A stretch of 60,000 nt of DNA. It comes from Nematostella vectensis. Lineage: Eukaryota; Cnidaria; Anthozoa; Actiniaria; Edwardsiidae. Shown here in pieces: positions 9,182 to 21,900 of this stretch; position 1 is the first letter of the stretch, and each line of letters opens with the position of its first letter. A model generated the notes under the pieces. It made no database searches. It saw only the letters and a list, made by a program, of their open reading frames with translations, and was not told the DNA's origin. The stretch spans positions 6,932,001 to 6,992,000 of the forward strand of contig NC_064034.1 of assembly GCF_932526225.1 (NCBI RefSeq). The letters run 5' to 3'. Position numbers and translations under genes: made by a program.

Positions 9182-10884
9182 AAAATAATGTCTATATTGT
9201 ATCGATATTCTTTTGTAATTGCATCGATATTCTTATTTGTTTTCTTTCTTCTTCTTAGACTAAGGCTATCATGTTCTATTGAGAGTAAGAGCAAATACCT
9301 CAAATAAAGCAAACCTTAATCAGTAATGCAGAATTAGTATATTTGTCATTTAGTTTATTTATCAAGCTAAGTGTGCCATATGTGGCATACTTAGCTTGGT
9401 TGTGTAAAATGCATAATAAGCTGAAACTGTTAAGCCCAATTCTGTTGAGTTAAATTCTCGTTCTGCATTATAATTGTGTGTAAACTTCGTGTACAGTAAT
9501 CAAAAGGCCTATCCGAAAGAGAAATATTATAGACGTGTTTGTTTTTGTCAACTCAAATATTTCAAAATATAATAGTTGTCTTGTTTCTTGTCACCTCAAA
9601 TATTGCATAAATATCATAGTTGGGTTTAGTTTTGGCACCCAAAATATAATGCATAATTATCATAGTTTTTGTTGCATAAAATAATGCATAATTATGATAG
9701 TTGTGTTTTTGTTACCTCAGATGTTTCATAAATATTATAGTTGTGTTTTAGTTAAATCTCGTATACATACATACATATTGTAAGTGGTGATCTGTCATAT
9801 TTCTAAAAGTTTCAAAGTTTTGATGTTACCCCTTTTATAGTAAAAATATCAATTTTGCACAACAATTTTCAATGAAAGATACTGTACATGACAGGAGTAC
9901 TATTTTGAAATCCAGGAGTACAAGCATAAAGTCCTATTAGCAGACTCTGCCATAGCAGACTATATAATTTGCAGATACCAGATGAATATGTAGATACTAC
10001 ATACACTACTTGTAGACACTGTAGGTTAGATTCTAAACTATTTTAAATTTGACTCATTGATGATTATAAACATGGAGAAAGATATTCTAACACAAAGTAA
10101 GTTTGTATTTTTGAAATCCTTCTTTACTCTGCATACAACATAAGAGCTTTTTTCTTAGGGGGACCAGGTAGGTTTTAATTCCTTTTTTCCCACTTAATAA
10201 GGTAAGTGTATAATTTGATACTTCTTTCATCTTTTTTTTATAGAGAAGAACAACAACAAGATAAAAAGAGGTAATGCAGCTGTAGGCGGCAGCAGTGGTG
10301 GGGCCAAGCAGTTTGTCTTCCACATATATTGATTTTCATATTTAGGGGAGTGCTTTTGGTGCCTCCTCTAAATACGGAAATTAATTGTTACGTGGTAGAC
10401 AAACTGTTGTCTCTTTATTAATACATGTTTTAACATTTATTTTTTTATATAATACACCTATTTCAAATGAGGTTGCAATACCAATGTCACAAACTGCAGT
10501 GCTTCAAAGATATCAAATAAGCCAACAAATAAGCATAGATCAAAGCCTACCCATGTTTCTTTTTGTGTGTCTTTTGAATGAACCAATCAGTGTTACCACA
10601 CATTGATCCTCAAATGCAATACCTTGTTTGAAATAGGTGTATAATATATATTTCAAAAATATCCTTACCCGTTATATTTTATTATTCTTGATCTAAATAA
10701 CCAATAGGTTCTCATGACAATACAATATTTTATTAGGCTGTGCATGATTTTTCATTGCCAAATCATCAATGATAAGACACAAGCATAATTTTATACATAA
10801 ATACTTTTTGAATGAACCATTTTATATTTTTATGTCATTGCAATATTCATATTGTGGTGTGCACAATTTTTCATAGCCAAATTA
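9182..10884. other. 1.7-kb segment present only in copy A
   Basis: No convincing gene. It holds a degenerate tandem repeat of about 55 bp at 9540-9750 (ATAATGCATAATTATCATAGTT-like units), a small inverted-repeat element at 10453-10641 and AT-rich filler. Copy B jumps directly from the GC-rich element (TCCGCT at about 35318) to the equivalent of 10884. Either B lost the segment or A gained it. The breakpoints fall within repeats on both sides, which favours a deletion in B. Confidence 0.75.
10453..10641. mobile_element. Small MITE with CACCTATTTCAAA inverted ends
   Basis: Terminal inverted repeats TACACCTATTTCAAA at the left and TTTGAAATAGGTGTA at the right are about 190 bp apart. If the outer TA is counted as target-site duplication, the inverted repeat is CACCTATTTCAAA. 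This matches a Tc1/mariner-type non-autonomous element in form. There is no coding capacity. Confidence 0.55.
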
Positions 10885-11045
10885 TAAAGGATAGGACACG
10901 AGCCTAACTTTAGAAATGAATAATTTTGAATGAACCATTTTAATTTCATGTGTCAATACAATATTATTTCTATTATGGCTTGCACAATTTTTCACAACCA
11001 AATTATATGTGATAAGACACCAGCCTAAATAAATGCTTTTAAATT
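10725..11045. repeat. ~120-bp tandem repeat, about three units
   Basis: Units share GCACAATTTTTCA..(G/A)CCAAATTAT, GATA(A/G)GACAC.AGCCTAA and TTTTGAATGAACCATTTTA. Copy B retains only the last units (from about 35320). The deletion breakpoint that distinguishes B from A lies inside this array. Confidence 0.7.
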
Positions 11046-11690
11046 AAAAGCGATGATTTCTTAATAATTCAGAATAACACCTTTTTTAACATCATGCATT
11101 TTTTCCTACTTACGTGTATACACCACTTTCCTACCAAAAGCAATCCCATACTGCTGGATCTCAGCTTTGACTTTTTCATGTCAAATAATGGTGCATTTCT
11201 ACAATGATAATGAAAACAAGCATTCTCTAAAAGGCACCCATTTGTAAATAAAAGTATTTATTGTCATTTTCGTGCTCAATTCAATTCATTCATCCATCAT
11301 AGTCCTGGGTAGTCTTCCTGGGGGAGTAGAGGGAGGTAAATATATCAGTTGTTATTGAATACAAAAATTCATTAATTTGATACCCCTAAAGGATAGCAGT
11401 ATCAGAATAACCATTAAACACCCCCTGAGGGATAGTAGTTGGGTGAAGTTTATACCCTCATGATGATTTGGAGAGTCAAACCCCCAGGGGGTGGCGGTCA
11501 TGGCAGAAATTAGTAATGTACCCAAGACACCAGGATTTACTACAAACTACTCCAAAGCTAGTTTGCATCCCCTATATCCTTAAATTTGCTACAAGTATTG
11601 CTAAAAAAGTGCATCCACGCAGGTTCCGTTTTTAGGCAGTGCCTAAATCTATATATTAGTGTCCGTTTTAGCAGCAAAACAAAAATCATT

Positions 11691-12800
11691 CAGGCCTGAC
11701 TAAACACGCAAACATGTTTTTCAAACATTGAGATCGAACACTCGCGCCAGCATGTTTGGCGAAGTGGCTAAACACAAAAACATTTTCATAAAACATGAGC
11801 GCGCGCACTTCTTCCGTTATGATTACGCAAGAGATCAAAGTGGGCCATGGGGATCACGGAGCACGTGCAATGTTTTGTTTGATGAGTGGCTTAGGCCATA
11901 AGGTAATTCCCTTGAATTGCACTGCGCACCCCATCTGCGCATAGTGGCGCGCGCTGTTTGTTCGAATTGTCCGGTATTAAGTGTGCGCGCGCTCCACAGT
12001 TGTACAAGAAAACACAGCAAAAGGCGCGCGTTTCTTTACTTAAAATCGCTTTTACAGAAAAACGAAGTCGGTTACCCCCATTTTTTATTGGCTGAAATAG
12101 TTAAATATATACGGAAATATGAAATACTGAAAAAGGGGAAAAAAGTTGGGTTGTAGGAGTTTTTTATTAATACTTCAAAATGGCGCTTTTTACAGTATAA
12201 ATAGTGGCAAAATAATGTCTTTCAGTGCGATCTCTTAAAATGTAATTTGTTTTGAACATTAGCTACTATGGGTTATTGTTTAGGAGATCGGATTTTGGCA
12301 GCTCGACAAACAGAACTTGATTTTCTAAAGACTATAGGCACTCTTTTTGAAAACTAAAGGGTTGGGATTTTTTCTCGCGCGATCAGTAAAAACGCGTCAA
12401 ACCTACGCCCCTCTGTTGAGAAAACGAGTTCGGTACCCCCATTTTTTAAATTACATTTTGTAAAAGCCCTTAACCTCAATATTTTGCGAAGTTTTAAAAA
12501 ATTCTGGGTTGTAGAACTATTTCAAGGAAATTACCTTAACAAGCAAAAAGTTCGACGTTTATTGTCGAACCTCTACCGAACCAGAACGCTGCAACTCTGG
12601 CACGCCGATTAATCTACGGCTAAACGATAAAACATTGGCGTTCAACGCAAATGTTTGATGAAAATGTTTTGATCTCGTTCAAACATCTGTACGTGTTGTG
12701 GAAGCCAATTGAGTACCATGTTTTTGGGTGGCTAAACGTACAAACACTTGCGTCAAACGCAATGTTTGACAAACATTTTTGCGTGTTTAGCCAGGCCTTA
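11691..12800. mobile_element. Non-autonomous DNA transposon, ~1.1 kb (copy A)
   Basis: Long imperfect terminal inverted repeats: left CAGGCCTGACTAAACACGCA..., right the reverse complement of AAGGCCTGGCTAAACACGCA.... Subterminal copies of AAACATTTT.AT.AAACATG and of CAAACGCAATGTTTGACAAAC lie just inside. There is no transposase and no clear target-site duplication. The organisation with subterminal repeats resembles hAT-type MITEs, but the superfamily is a guess. The interior holds only short chance ORFs. Confidence 0.55.
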
Positions 12801-13061
12801 CTTCTTTACCGCGGTATGGACTCTTACAATCTTACCAAACCCAGTTTTACAGCGATATTTGGTATTTGGTTTTACAAAGATATTTCGAGTCCCCGTTATA
12901 GTAAAACAAGCGAAATTATATAGAGTTTTAGTCATCGGTGCCTATAGATCCGACGCGCGTGTGAATATCCAATCAGAAAACAGCAAAAAGAAGCCAGCTA
13001 AGTGCAATCTAAATGTCCCACATAAGTCCCACTGTGTAGAATAGTCATGAAAATATTGCTT

Positions 13062-13520
13062 TAACAAAAAGTCATTAAAGTATTGCTATAGATATAAAAA
13101 ACAAGTCATGAAAGAAATTCTATTGGATATAATATAAAAGCCATGACATGCTATGAGATATAATATACAAGCCATGAAAGTATTGCCATCAAATATAATT
13201 GTGCTATTTGATTTAATAAACAAGTCGTGAAAGTAATTGCTACCAGATATCATTAACATGATAAAAGTAAATAACGGCGAAACGAGACGAAAAACAAAAA
13301 GTCATTAAAGTATTGCTATAGATATAAAAAACAAGTCATGAAAGAAATTCTATTGGATATAATATAAAAGCCATGACATGCTATTAGATATAATATACAA
13401 GCCATGAAAGTATTGCCATCAAATATAATTGTGCTATTTGATTTAATAAACAAGTCGTGAAAGTAATTGCTACCAGATATCATTAACATGATCAAAGTAA
13501 ATAACGGCGAAACGAGACGA
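13062..13520. repeat. Two near-identical 232-bp tandem units (copy A)
   Basis: The block starting AAAAAGTCATTAAAGTATTG and ending GGCGAAACGAGACGAAAAA is present twice in a row with one or two substitutions. In copy B (about 37530-37755) there is one unit. The near identity means the local duplication followed, or occurred close to, the A/B split. No coding potential is seen; the rest of 13521-14080 is AT-rich with no feature. Confidence 0.85.
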
Positions 13521-14084
13521 AAAAAAACTTACATATTAAGTCTTTCTGGGTTACTTATCCAAAAGTGTTCTGGTATATAAAAATGTATAAAAATGTCGAT
13601 ACAAATAGTAGAAAAAAAAAGAAAATCCATAAGAAAATACACGCTACACTAAAAATGTTTAATAATCTATACATTATCACTAGAATACCTTATATAGCGG
13701 ATACTCGCATTTACCGGACAATATTCCGAGGTTATATTATAACCCTTGTAATTACCCAGCATTTAACGCAAATCCTTTAGAAATTGCAGTATACAATACA
13801 ATACTAACTACTTACTAACCGAGAGTGAGGTCATGCCGGGAAATATCACACTCTGAGGCTTTGGCGTATCGACCGAGGCTTTGCGAGGTTTTTTGTAAGA
13901 ACAAAAATGATCGCACATTTCTCTGACATCATTAGAAATTTGACGAGTCCCATGCATTTGTCGATATCAGAACTGCCATTTGCATTGTGCACCTACACAA
14001 GATTTTGAAACAGGTGTATATGACATGTATTTACTTATCTTCAAAGAAGCATTATCTCTATACAAAACACTGGTGAGTCATCTT

Positions 14085-14345
14085 TGATGCCATTGTCAGC
14101 ATTGGGCTTCCTTTACAACATGTACACGTAGTTCATCTATGATGCAACTGGGTTTCCATTATACGTGACTAATCTATGATGTCACTGGGCTTCCAATACA
14201 AGTGGCTACTCTATGATGTCACTGGGTTTCCATTACAAGTGGCTAATTTATGTTGTCATATGGCTTCCATTACACGTGGCTAATCTATAATGTCATTGGG
14301 CTTCCATTACACGTGGCTAATATCTGATGCAATCGGCTTCCATGA
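14085..14345. repeat. ~40-bp tandem repeat downstream of pseudokinase gene A
   Basis: About six units of the form TCTATGATGTCACTGGGCTTC followed by CATTACACGTGGCTAA. The equivalent array in copy B (38325-38540) has about one unit fewer. It lies beyond the poly(A) signal of the gene and is noncoding. Confidence 0.75.
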
Positions 14346-14561
14346 CATATGTGTCGACAGAGGCCGACAACTTCGTCCATGCTTTGAGCAGTGATCTGTT
14401 GGGCAAACAAATGAGGATATGGGATAAGCACAGTAAATGTGCGACACTGATGCTAGCATCATCATAAGGGGAGGGGGGGTCACTTCAGGAGCAGCAGCAA
14501 AGTAGTAATGTAAGAATAGAAGTCAAATAAGTGACAATAGAATTAGTGATAAATGAAAACC

Positions 14562-14567
14562 TTTATT
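14562..14567 (-). promoter_or_regulatory. Poly(A) signal AATAAA, pseudokinase gene copy A
   Basis: AATAAA on the minus strand, 75 bp after the stop codon at 14642. The same hexamer at the same distance is found in copy B at 38761-38766. This supports reading the last exon through to its own stop rather than splicing at the GGTATG near 14685. Confidence 0.6.
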
Positions 14568-14641
14568 CACCAATACTATGAACAAACCAGTTACTATCAT
14601 AACAAAACCAAACTCATAAGCTGCTCCTTGTACTGACTACC

Positions 14642-15937
14642 TTACATTAAACACGAACGTATAATATATTTAAAACAGAACATACCTTCCACATTCTCGT
14701 ACACCTCGTGACCACACGAGCGGCAGTGATGGACGCCTGGACGCCTAGTGTACTGTGTACAATCTGAGTGGAGACGGACGAAATGCCAATACCCCTCCTT
14801 ATTTACGTCGTAAGGCTGGACCATGGGATAATCGCACAAAAAGTCGTGCGATAGACTCATGCGTGGATCTGAATGATAGATGTTGTGATATCTTTGCTGA
14901 TAGCATTCGCTTGATGTATGATCACCGCTCATATCTTGGAATACTCTCTCTTCAGATCTCCCTGGTATGTAGTGGTCTCCACTTGATGCCATATGGGTAA
15001 ATGGCCTAGCGTGCTGATAACTGCCTTGGTGTTGACCTCTTCCATAAAGAGGCTGGTGATGGCGGGGACTATTACTACAAAGTACATCTGTCACATCAGG
15101 AGGCCTGTATGATAACTGGGGAGCAGGTCTGGAGCAGGATGATGGACGTCTGGTTGGTAGTGGGGGAGGAGGTGTGGCTGTCATTCCGGGCCGGTCTGAA
15201 GGACGTATGTGTAATGATGGGGGAGGAAGTCTGGATGGAGGAGACACCCGACGCTCAGCAGGAACCGGTGTAGGAGTTCGACGTTCAGCAGGGAATGGAG
15301 GAGACACTCGACGCTCAGCAGGGTCCGGTGGAGGCATTTGACATTCATCAGGGAATAGAGGAGACACTCGACGCTCACCAGGGTCCGGTGTAGGAGTTCG
15401 ACGTTCAGCAGGGAATGGAGGAGACACTCGACGCTTAGCAGGGTCCAGTGGAGGAATTCGACGTTCAGCAGGGAATGGAGAAGATATTTGACGCTCACCA
15501 GGGTCCGGTGCAGGAGTTCGACGTTCAGCAGGGAATGGAGGAGGCACTCGACGCTCAGCAGGGTCCGGTGCAGGAGTTCGACGTTCAGCAGGGAATGGAG
15601 GAGGCACTCGACGCTCAGCAGGGTCCGGTGGAGGAATTCGATGTTCAGCAGGGAATGGAGGAGACACTCGACGCTCAGTTGGGTTTGATTCAGGCATTTG
15701 ACGCTTGGCAGGGATTGGTCGAGACACTTGATGTATAATACATGTAGCCAGGCTTGGCTGGGTTATATTTTCGTACAGTAAATCTTGACATTTGCGCACA
15801 TATTGATGATCGGGCAACATTGCAGTATATTCACAAACTGGCTCGTATAGGTTGCTGCCAATTCCACAAAGAGATTCATCGTCTCCTGAGCCTTCATCAG
15901 ATTCGTTACCATCTTTTTCGTAAATAAATGAGCAACC
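14642..15937 (-). pseudogene. Tail of copy A downstream of the premature stop
   Basis: These 432 codons are in frame with, and nearly identical to, the C-terminal tail of copy B, but lie after TAG at 15938-15940. B has TAT (Tyr, in DFYGCS) at 40137-40139. The segment includes the 20-residue Pro-rich repeats, two tyrosine motifs (NLYEPV, LLYENI) and a C-terminal HHCRSCGH element. The frame has stayed open after the stop, so the nonsense change is recent, or it is a polymorphism, or the stop is skipped. Confidence 0.8.
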
Positions 15938-18900
15938 CTAAAAATCTCCTTGTAGGTCTCTTTGTGGTTGTAATAGCATTCTCTTAGAGTCCAACAACCC
16001 ATGAATGGGTGGTCTTGGGGGTAGTGGTGGTGGGTTTCCTTTCAGGGTGAGTAGTGAATTTTTGAAATCCTGTTTGGGCGATCTTGACGATGCTGGCAAT
16101 CCATCAACTTGTATTTCTTGACTTGGAAATTCTTCATACACGTTCTCTGTAATATACTCATACGTTTCTTCTTCTGTCGTTTCACGCAGAAGTCCCAGCT
16201 GGTAGTCGTAGCAGTGAGGAGCGTAAAGACTATCTGTGACGATTTTACGTATTTCTGCGTGGTTGAGATGTTTTTCCTCGGGAAGAACGTGCGGAGCATT
16301 CTCGGGTTGGGTGACATCAAAATCAACATTGACGTCGTTGTGAATCTTCTTCCAATGCTTTAGCATCCAGGAATCAAATGGCTTTCTAAAAAAAAATAAT
16401 ACAATATATAAAAAAGACCGTGGCGAGAGTGCGGTGACATCCCCATTTATGAAATAAATAAACCATTTATAAATTATATTTCTCCAGGTATCTTTATCCT
16501 AGAGAAACTAATCGGCACTGCAGCAGGGTTTAGGTTAGTAATGCGTAACGATAGCTTTACTTACCCACGTGCAACGATAGCTTTACATAACCATGTGTAA
16601 CGATAGCTTTACATACCCACGTGTAACGATAGCTTTACATACCCACGTGTAACGATAGCTTTACATACCCACGTGTAACGATAGCTTTACATACCCACGT
16701 GTAACGATAGCTTTACATTACCACGTGTAACGATAACTTCACATACCCACATGCAACGATAGCTTCACATACCCACATGCAACGATAGCTTTATACGTTA
16801 CATGCTTTACTCACCTGCTCGTTAGGGTGTCGACCAGGAGCAGGAAGGTTGGTCTTTCACGTGGATAATGCAGAAGACACTGTTTGAGTGTGATGTACAA
16901 CCAGCATGGCATACTCTGCGGTTGAACTGGATAATTCCCCTCAAACGATGACTTGGTCTGAACACACACACAAAAATAATCAAGGAGTGAAAATGGGATC
17001 AGTGATAGCTGTATTATAGTAAAATTTGCATGACTTTGACCAGGCATAGCTGGAAATTGGGAAACTAAAATGGGGGTTGCAGGAATCGGTTCCTTCTAAA
17101 GCAGACACTTATTACCTGGTCATCCATGGCCGCGGCTGCCGATGCCTCTAGTTCGTCTAGCGTATTGAACATCTCAAAGGCAACCTTTCCGAAGGAGTAC
17201 ACATCAGCCGCTTGTGAATAGTAATTATCGTTTTTCACCTCTGGCGCGCTCCTGTTCACATAAATTCATTAATTTCCTAATGATATTTCATAAATATAAA
17301 TAGAAGTGTAGTCTAGTAGTTTATATTTTCATCACATACCATGCCGAATCATCAATGGGCATAGGTTTCACAACAAACCCGTCCGCGCTTGTTTTCATGT
17401 AGGAGGTGACAATAATTTCCTCTATTCGCCCAAAGCGCGTTAGTTTCACCTGAAAAAAAAAATGTGAAAATCTATACAATTCTTACACAGATACTGCCAG
17501 AATAACTGTAGTGCTGTAGAGAATGTGTACAGTAAATGTACAACAACAACAACAACAAAAACAACAACTACAGCAATAATAATATAGTTTTTTAAAGCCT
17601 TTTGCAGTGTGACTGAATTACAGGTTATGTGCGCAACTAAAGGAATTCTAATTAAGTAGTTGAGACTTCCTTCCAGACCTAAGGCACATGCTGTGTTTTG
17701 AATCAATAATTCTGTTATGGGGGTCCGGGGGTCGTTTCTCAAAACTCCCGGTAATATCCGGGCCCGTTAGGGTACCGGGAGAGTTTTCGGGGTACTTTTC
17801 CGGGCGAGGAAGAGCGTTTCTCAAAGCTAGCGGTAGCGTCCCGGTTGTTTACGGATTCCCGATAAAGTTGTTTATACTTTTTAGGCGCACGGTGACAGCT
17901 AAATGTCAAATCATTTGACAGAAAAGAAACCTGATTGGCTGGTAGCGAATCCCATAAAATGATGTTAGCCGTGATTGGCCCACTTTTTTCCGGGCAGTGA
18001 TATGGTTTTCTCAAGTGATGAAAATTCACTACAACTCGACACAACTTGAAAATGGCGAGATATAATCGGAAAAAAGCACCAAATTGATTAGTTCAACTTG
18101 GCCAATTCGAGATGAATGGTTGATCTATAAATTCAGCTGCCAAATATTAAGGAAAAACATCGTTTTGGGTATCAAATATAGTATTTAAAGTAATCCCCGG
18201 GAAGTTAACGGGAGCTCTTGAGCTCCCGTAAGTTACCGGGCGAGTTACCGGGATTTTTTCCGGGCCCGAAAATAACGGGCGTTTTGAGAAACATCCGTAA
18301 TGTTTATCGGGGGCTCACCGGGTGACTTTCCGGGTTTATCGGGACTTTTGAGAAACGACCCCCAGGCCCGACAATAACGGGCGTTTTGAGAAACACCCAA
18401 AAAGTTTATCGGGGGCTTACCGGGTGACTTTCCGGGTTTATCGGGACTTTTGAGAAACGACCCCCAGGGCATAAACCTGCGGTATAAAAAGCGCGCACCT
18501 GGTCCAAGTCGTCATTCCCACTAGACTTAGTCGAGAGCAGAGCTCCATTAAAAGAAGCAAAAGAGATATGATCAAGTTCGAAATAATGTCTTAAACATCA
18601 ATGGTGCGAAGACAACTACATTTTCTCTGATGACTGGACAAATAAGAAATAGGGAATGGAGCGATTTTGAATTAAATAAGTTTTCAGGTTTCGTTTTTTT
18701 TAACGCGCGCGCTGAAAAATAGCGTCATTTCAAACGAGAGCGCGCTGTTTTTGAATTAAATTTTCAATCACAAATTTTGTCGTTATTGCCGTAGAAAACT
18801 GCCCCCAAGAAGCTCGCCGTTATTGCCTTGTTTATACAGAACATTATTTTCAACTTCGAAATTATCAAAGTTAATCTACGGCTCTGCTTTTTCCACTTGA

Positions 18901-21900
18901 CGTGGACTAGCGAGAATGACGACTTGGACCAGGGGGTCGTTTCTCAAAAGTCCCGATAAACCCGAAAACCCGGAAAGTAACCCGGTAAGCCCCCGATAAA
19001 CTTTACGGGTGTTTCTCAAAGCGCCCGCTATTTTCTGGCCCGGAAAAAATACCGGCAACTCGCCCGGTAACTTTTGGGAGCTCACGAGCTTCCGTTAACT
19101 TACCGGGAATTACTTTTAATGCAAAAATTGATACCCCAAATTTCCTTAATATTTTCATAGATCAACTATTCATCTAGAATTGGCCAAGTTGAACTATCCA
19201 ATTTGGTGCTTTCTTTCCGATTAAATCTCGCCATTTTCAAGTTGTGTCGAGTTGTAGTGAATTTTCATCACTTGAGGAAACCATATCACTGTCCGGAAAG
19301 AAGTGCGCCAATCACGGCTAACATCATTTTATGGGATTCGCTACCAGCCAATCAGGTTTCTTTTCTGTCAAATGATTTGACATTTAGCTGTCACCGTGCG
19401 CCTAAAAAAATGTAAACAACTTTGCGAAAGATATTGGAAGTTTGCTACAAAATGAGACTTTATCTACTTGTTCTTTTTCTTTTTTTCGAAAAGTGCCGAT
19501 GCCACAGCAGTGTTTGGGGTACAAATCTACGATTTTTACTGATATACAATAATTATTTAGCCAATTTATTCATTAAATCTGAAAATTATAATTTGCTTAT
19601 CGGGAACCCGTAAACAACAGGCACCTTACCGCAAGCTTTGAGAAACGCTCTTCCTCGCGCGGAAAAGTATCCCGAAAACTCTCCCGGTACCCTAACGGGC
19701 CCGGATATTACCGGGAGTTTTGAGAAACGACCCCCAGGTCCGCGCCTTTTATACCGTGGGTCCTTGTTTAATATCGTTAACGAATTTCTTACACTTATCC
19801 ACACGTCTATCTTCTAAAGTCATGATGTTGGCTCGTGCTAGGGCGTTAACAATACATCATTCCAGGCCAAATGATACCTAAGGCCCTCTTTTGAATGTTC
19901 TCACATTGATCGTTAAGATATTTGGGCAAACCAGCGAAAACAACTCAGGCACATTCAATCGACGCTCAACACAATATCGGCAGGTGGAACATTACATTTT
20001 TTCAGTTGTACAGGGGTAAAGCCGCCTGTTGGCTTTCTTCACCAAGTAGTCGCAATGTGCAGCCCATGATAGGTCATGTGATAAGTCATGTGATAGGTCA
20101 TGAGATAAGTGCACTCCGAGCAACTTAAAGGTGTGAGCCTATTCGATAAGTGAGCCTCCGATTGCAATGGGTAATTGTCTATATAACAATAAGCAAGCGA
20201 TGTACCTTGAGAGGCGCTTGCTGCGCCACCATGATGTTATCTGGTCTTAGGCTGCAGTGGACAATGTCGCTCTGGTGTATGTACTGAATCACCATGGCAA
20301 TTTGCGCAAGCGCGCTCACTAAGTCAAGAGGTGAACACTTGCCGTCCCTCACATGGCGTAGTAAATCCCCATCTCTAAAGTACTCGGTTATCTGGTGAAA
20401 TAGATACTCGAGTGAGTCAAATTACTTTGTAGTTTGCTGCTTTCTTCGAACGCACAGTGATAAAATCTGTGATGTAATCAATAATGGTTTGACCCTAATA
20501 CTTTAGGTTTCAATAGTTTTTTTCAGAAACACTATTTTGAAATACTAATATGTCTTACCACTTCAAAATCACTTCCTAGAGGAGATATTGACTTAATTTC
20601 AGCAAGGTTTTCATGGCAGAGCGGCAGTAAGCTCCTAAGACATTCTATCTTGTCTTTATTCACGACTTCCCTGTTCACGATCTCCTGTAAAAGTGAATTG
20701 CATGAGAGTTATACATCATTTCTAAAATCATGCGCATGTCTTATGAAACGCGTCTACCCTTTTGAGTCGACGTCCGAATTCTTGAAATCTACCGCGCGAA
20801 ATTCTACCCTTAACCTGTACCACCTCGGAGGGAGACAGGAGGAATTCTACCCTTACCCCGTGCCACCTGGACTTCGTCAGAGAGTCAGGAGAAGGCGGTT
20901 CAAAGACATCTGGAAATGTTGGCTCATTTTCATCGACTGGAGTCGAGGAGGAAGAGTTCTGAAAAGAAGAATGTAATCAAAATTATACATTAGAAACAAT
21001 TTTCATTTTTCTTGCGTACGATGAACATTATATACTTACACAAATGGGAATCAGCTGCTTTCTTAAAGGTGGAGGACTTTCAGGGGCGTGATCTTCGCCT
21101 GCGTCAAGAAAATGGGTTATGGGCTGACTTGTAATAATTGTGACGTGCATTTGCTTTAATCTTACCTGATGATCTTATATAACTTTGGTAAGCTTCCAAT
21201 TCATTCTCCACTTCCTCGGCAGTGGGTCTCTCGCGGCTGTCAAATTCTGTACACCGCTCGATTAGGGCAGCTATTTGCTTGGTAATGCAGGCCTCTGACA
21301 AAAGCTTTCCTCCTTTTAAGACCTACGGGACGAAGACACTGAATGTGTCACGTTTACTACGAGTAATAATTTTAAAAATCATCGGGACAGGGGATCAAAG
21401 ATAGTGCTTACTTAGACGCGCAACATTATTATAGCTGCATTACTTTGCATAAGAAAACACCGGAAAGTTTTCAATGTATGACTACACATTATGATCTAAG
21501 ACCACTCAAAATCTTTTTAGAAACTTGGGCAGTCCCTATCCCTAAGAGAATAGAAAGAGGGGCATTCGATCAGTTACTTACATATTGTCTAAGTTGTTCG
21601 TCCGTATCGCAGCCCCTTCCATTACCGCGACTGTACGGGGTCACCCCTAGGGTAAACACCTGGTACATCAGTACGCCATAGCTCCACATGTCTGACGCGC
21701 ATGAGAAGCGCCCATCTAATAGACTTTCGGGGGCGCCATGTCGCACTTGAGTGGATTTATTAGAGACGTACTCCGGCGTTGTACCTTTACCCTAGAACAC
21801 AGTTGGACCAATCACAAATCACCCTAGAACGTAATTGGACTAAACACAAATCACCTTAGAACACAATTGGACCAATCACAAATCACCCTAGAACACTATT

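Noticed and set aside
8867-9312. ORFs rich in SQPASQPASQ
   Set aside because: Translations of the (GGCT)n microsatellite in the GC-rich dispersed element.
10072-10330. Short chain of possible plus-strand exons starting ATGGAGAAAG with GTAAGT and GTAATG donors
   Set aside because: Low-complexity Lys/Asn/Gly product, no conservation (absent from copy B), no recognisable protein.
14685-14690. Possible splice donor GGTATG near the end of the last exon (copy B near 38885)
   Set aside because: An in-frame stop follows within about 45 bp and an AATAAA signal lies 75 bp beyond it in both copies, so reading through is simpler.
15448-15738. Plus-strand ORF with EFDVQQGMEE repeats (also 39647-39937)
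   Set aside because: It is antisense to the coding 60-bp minisatellite of the pseudokinase tail, with no splice or start evidence of its own.
16545-16800. CRISPR-like look of regularly spaced 26-bp repeats
   Set aside because: There are no spacers between units, the array is intronic and the genome is eukaryotic. It is a minisatellite.
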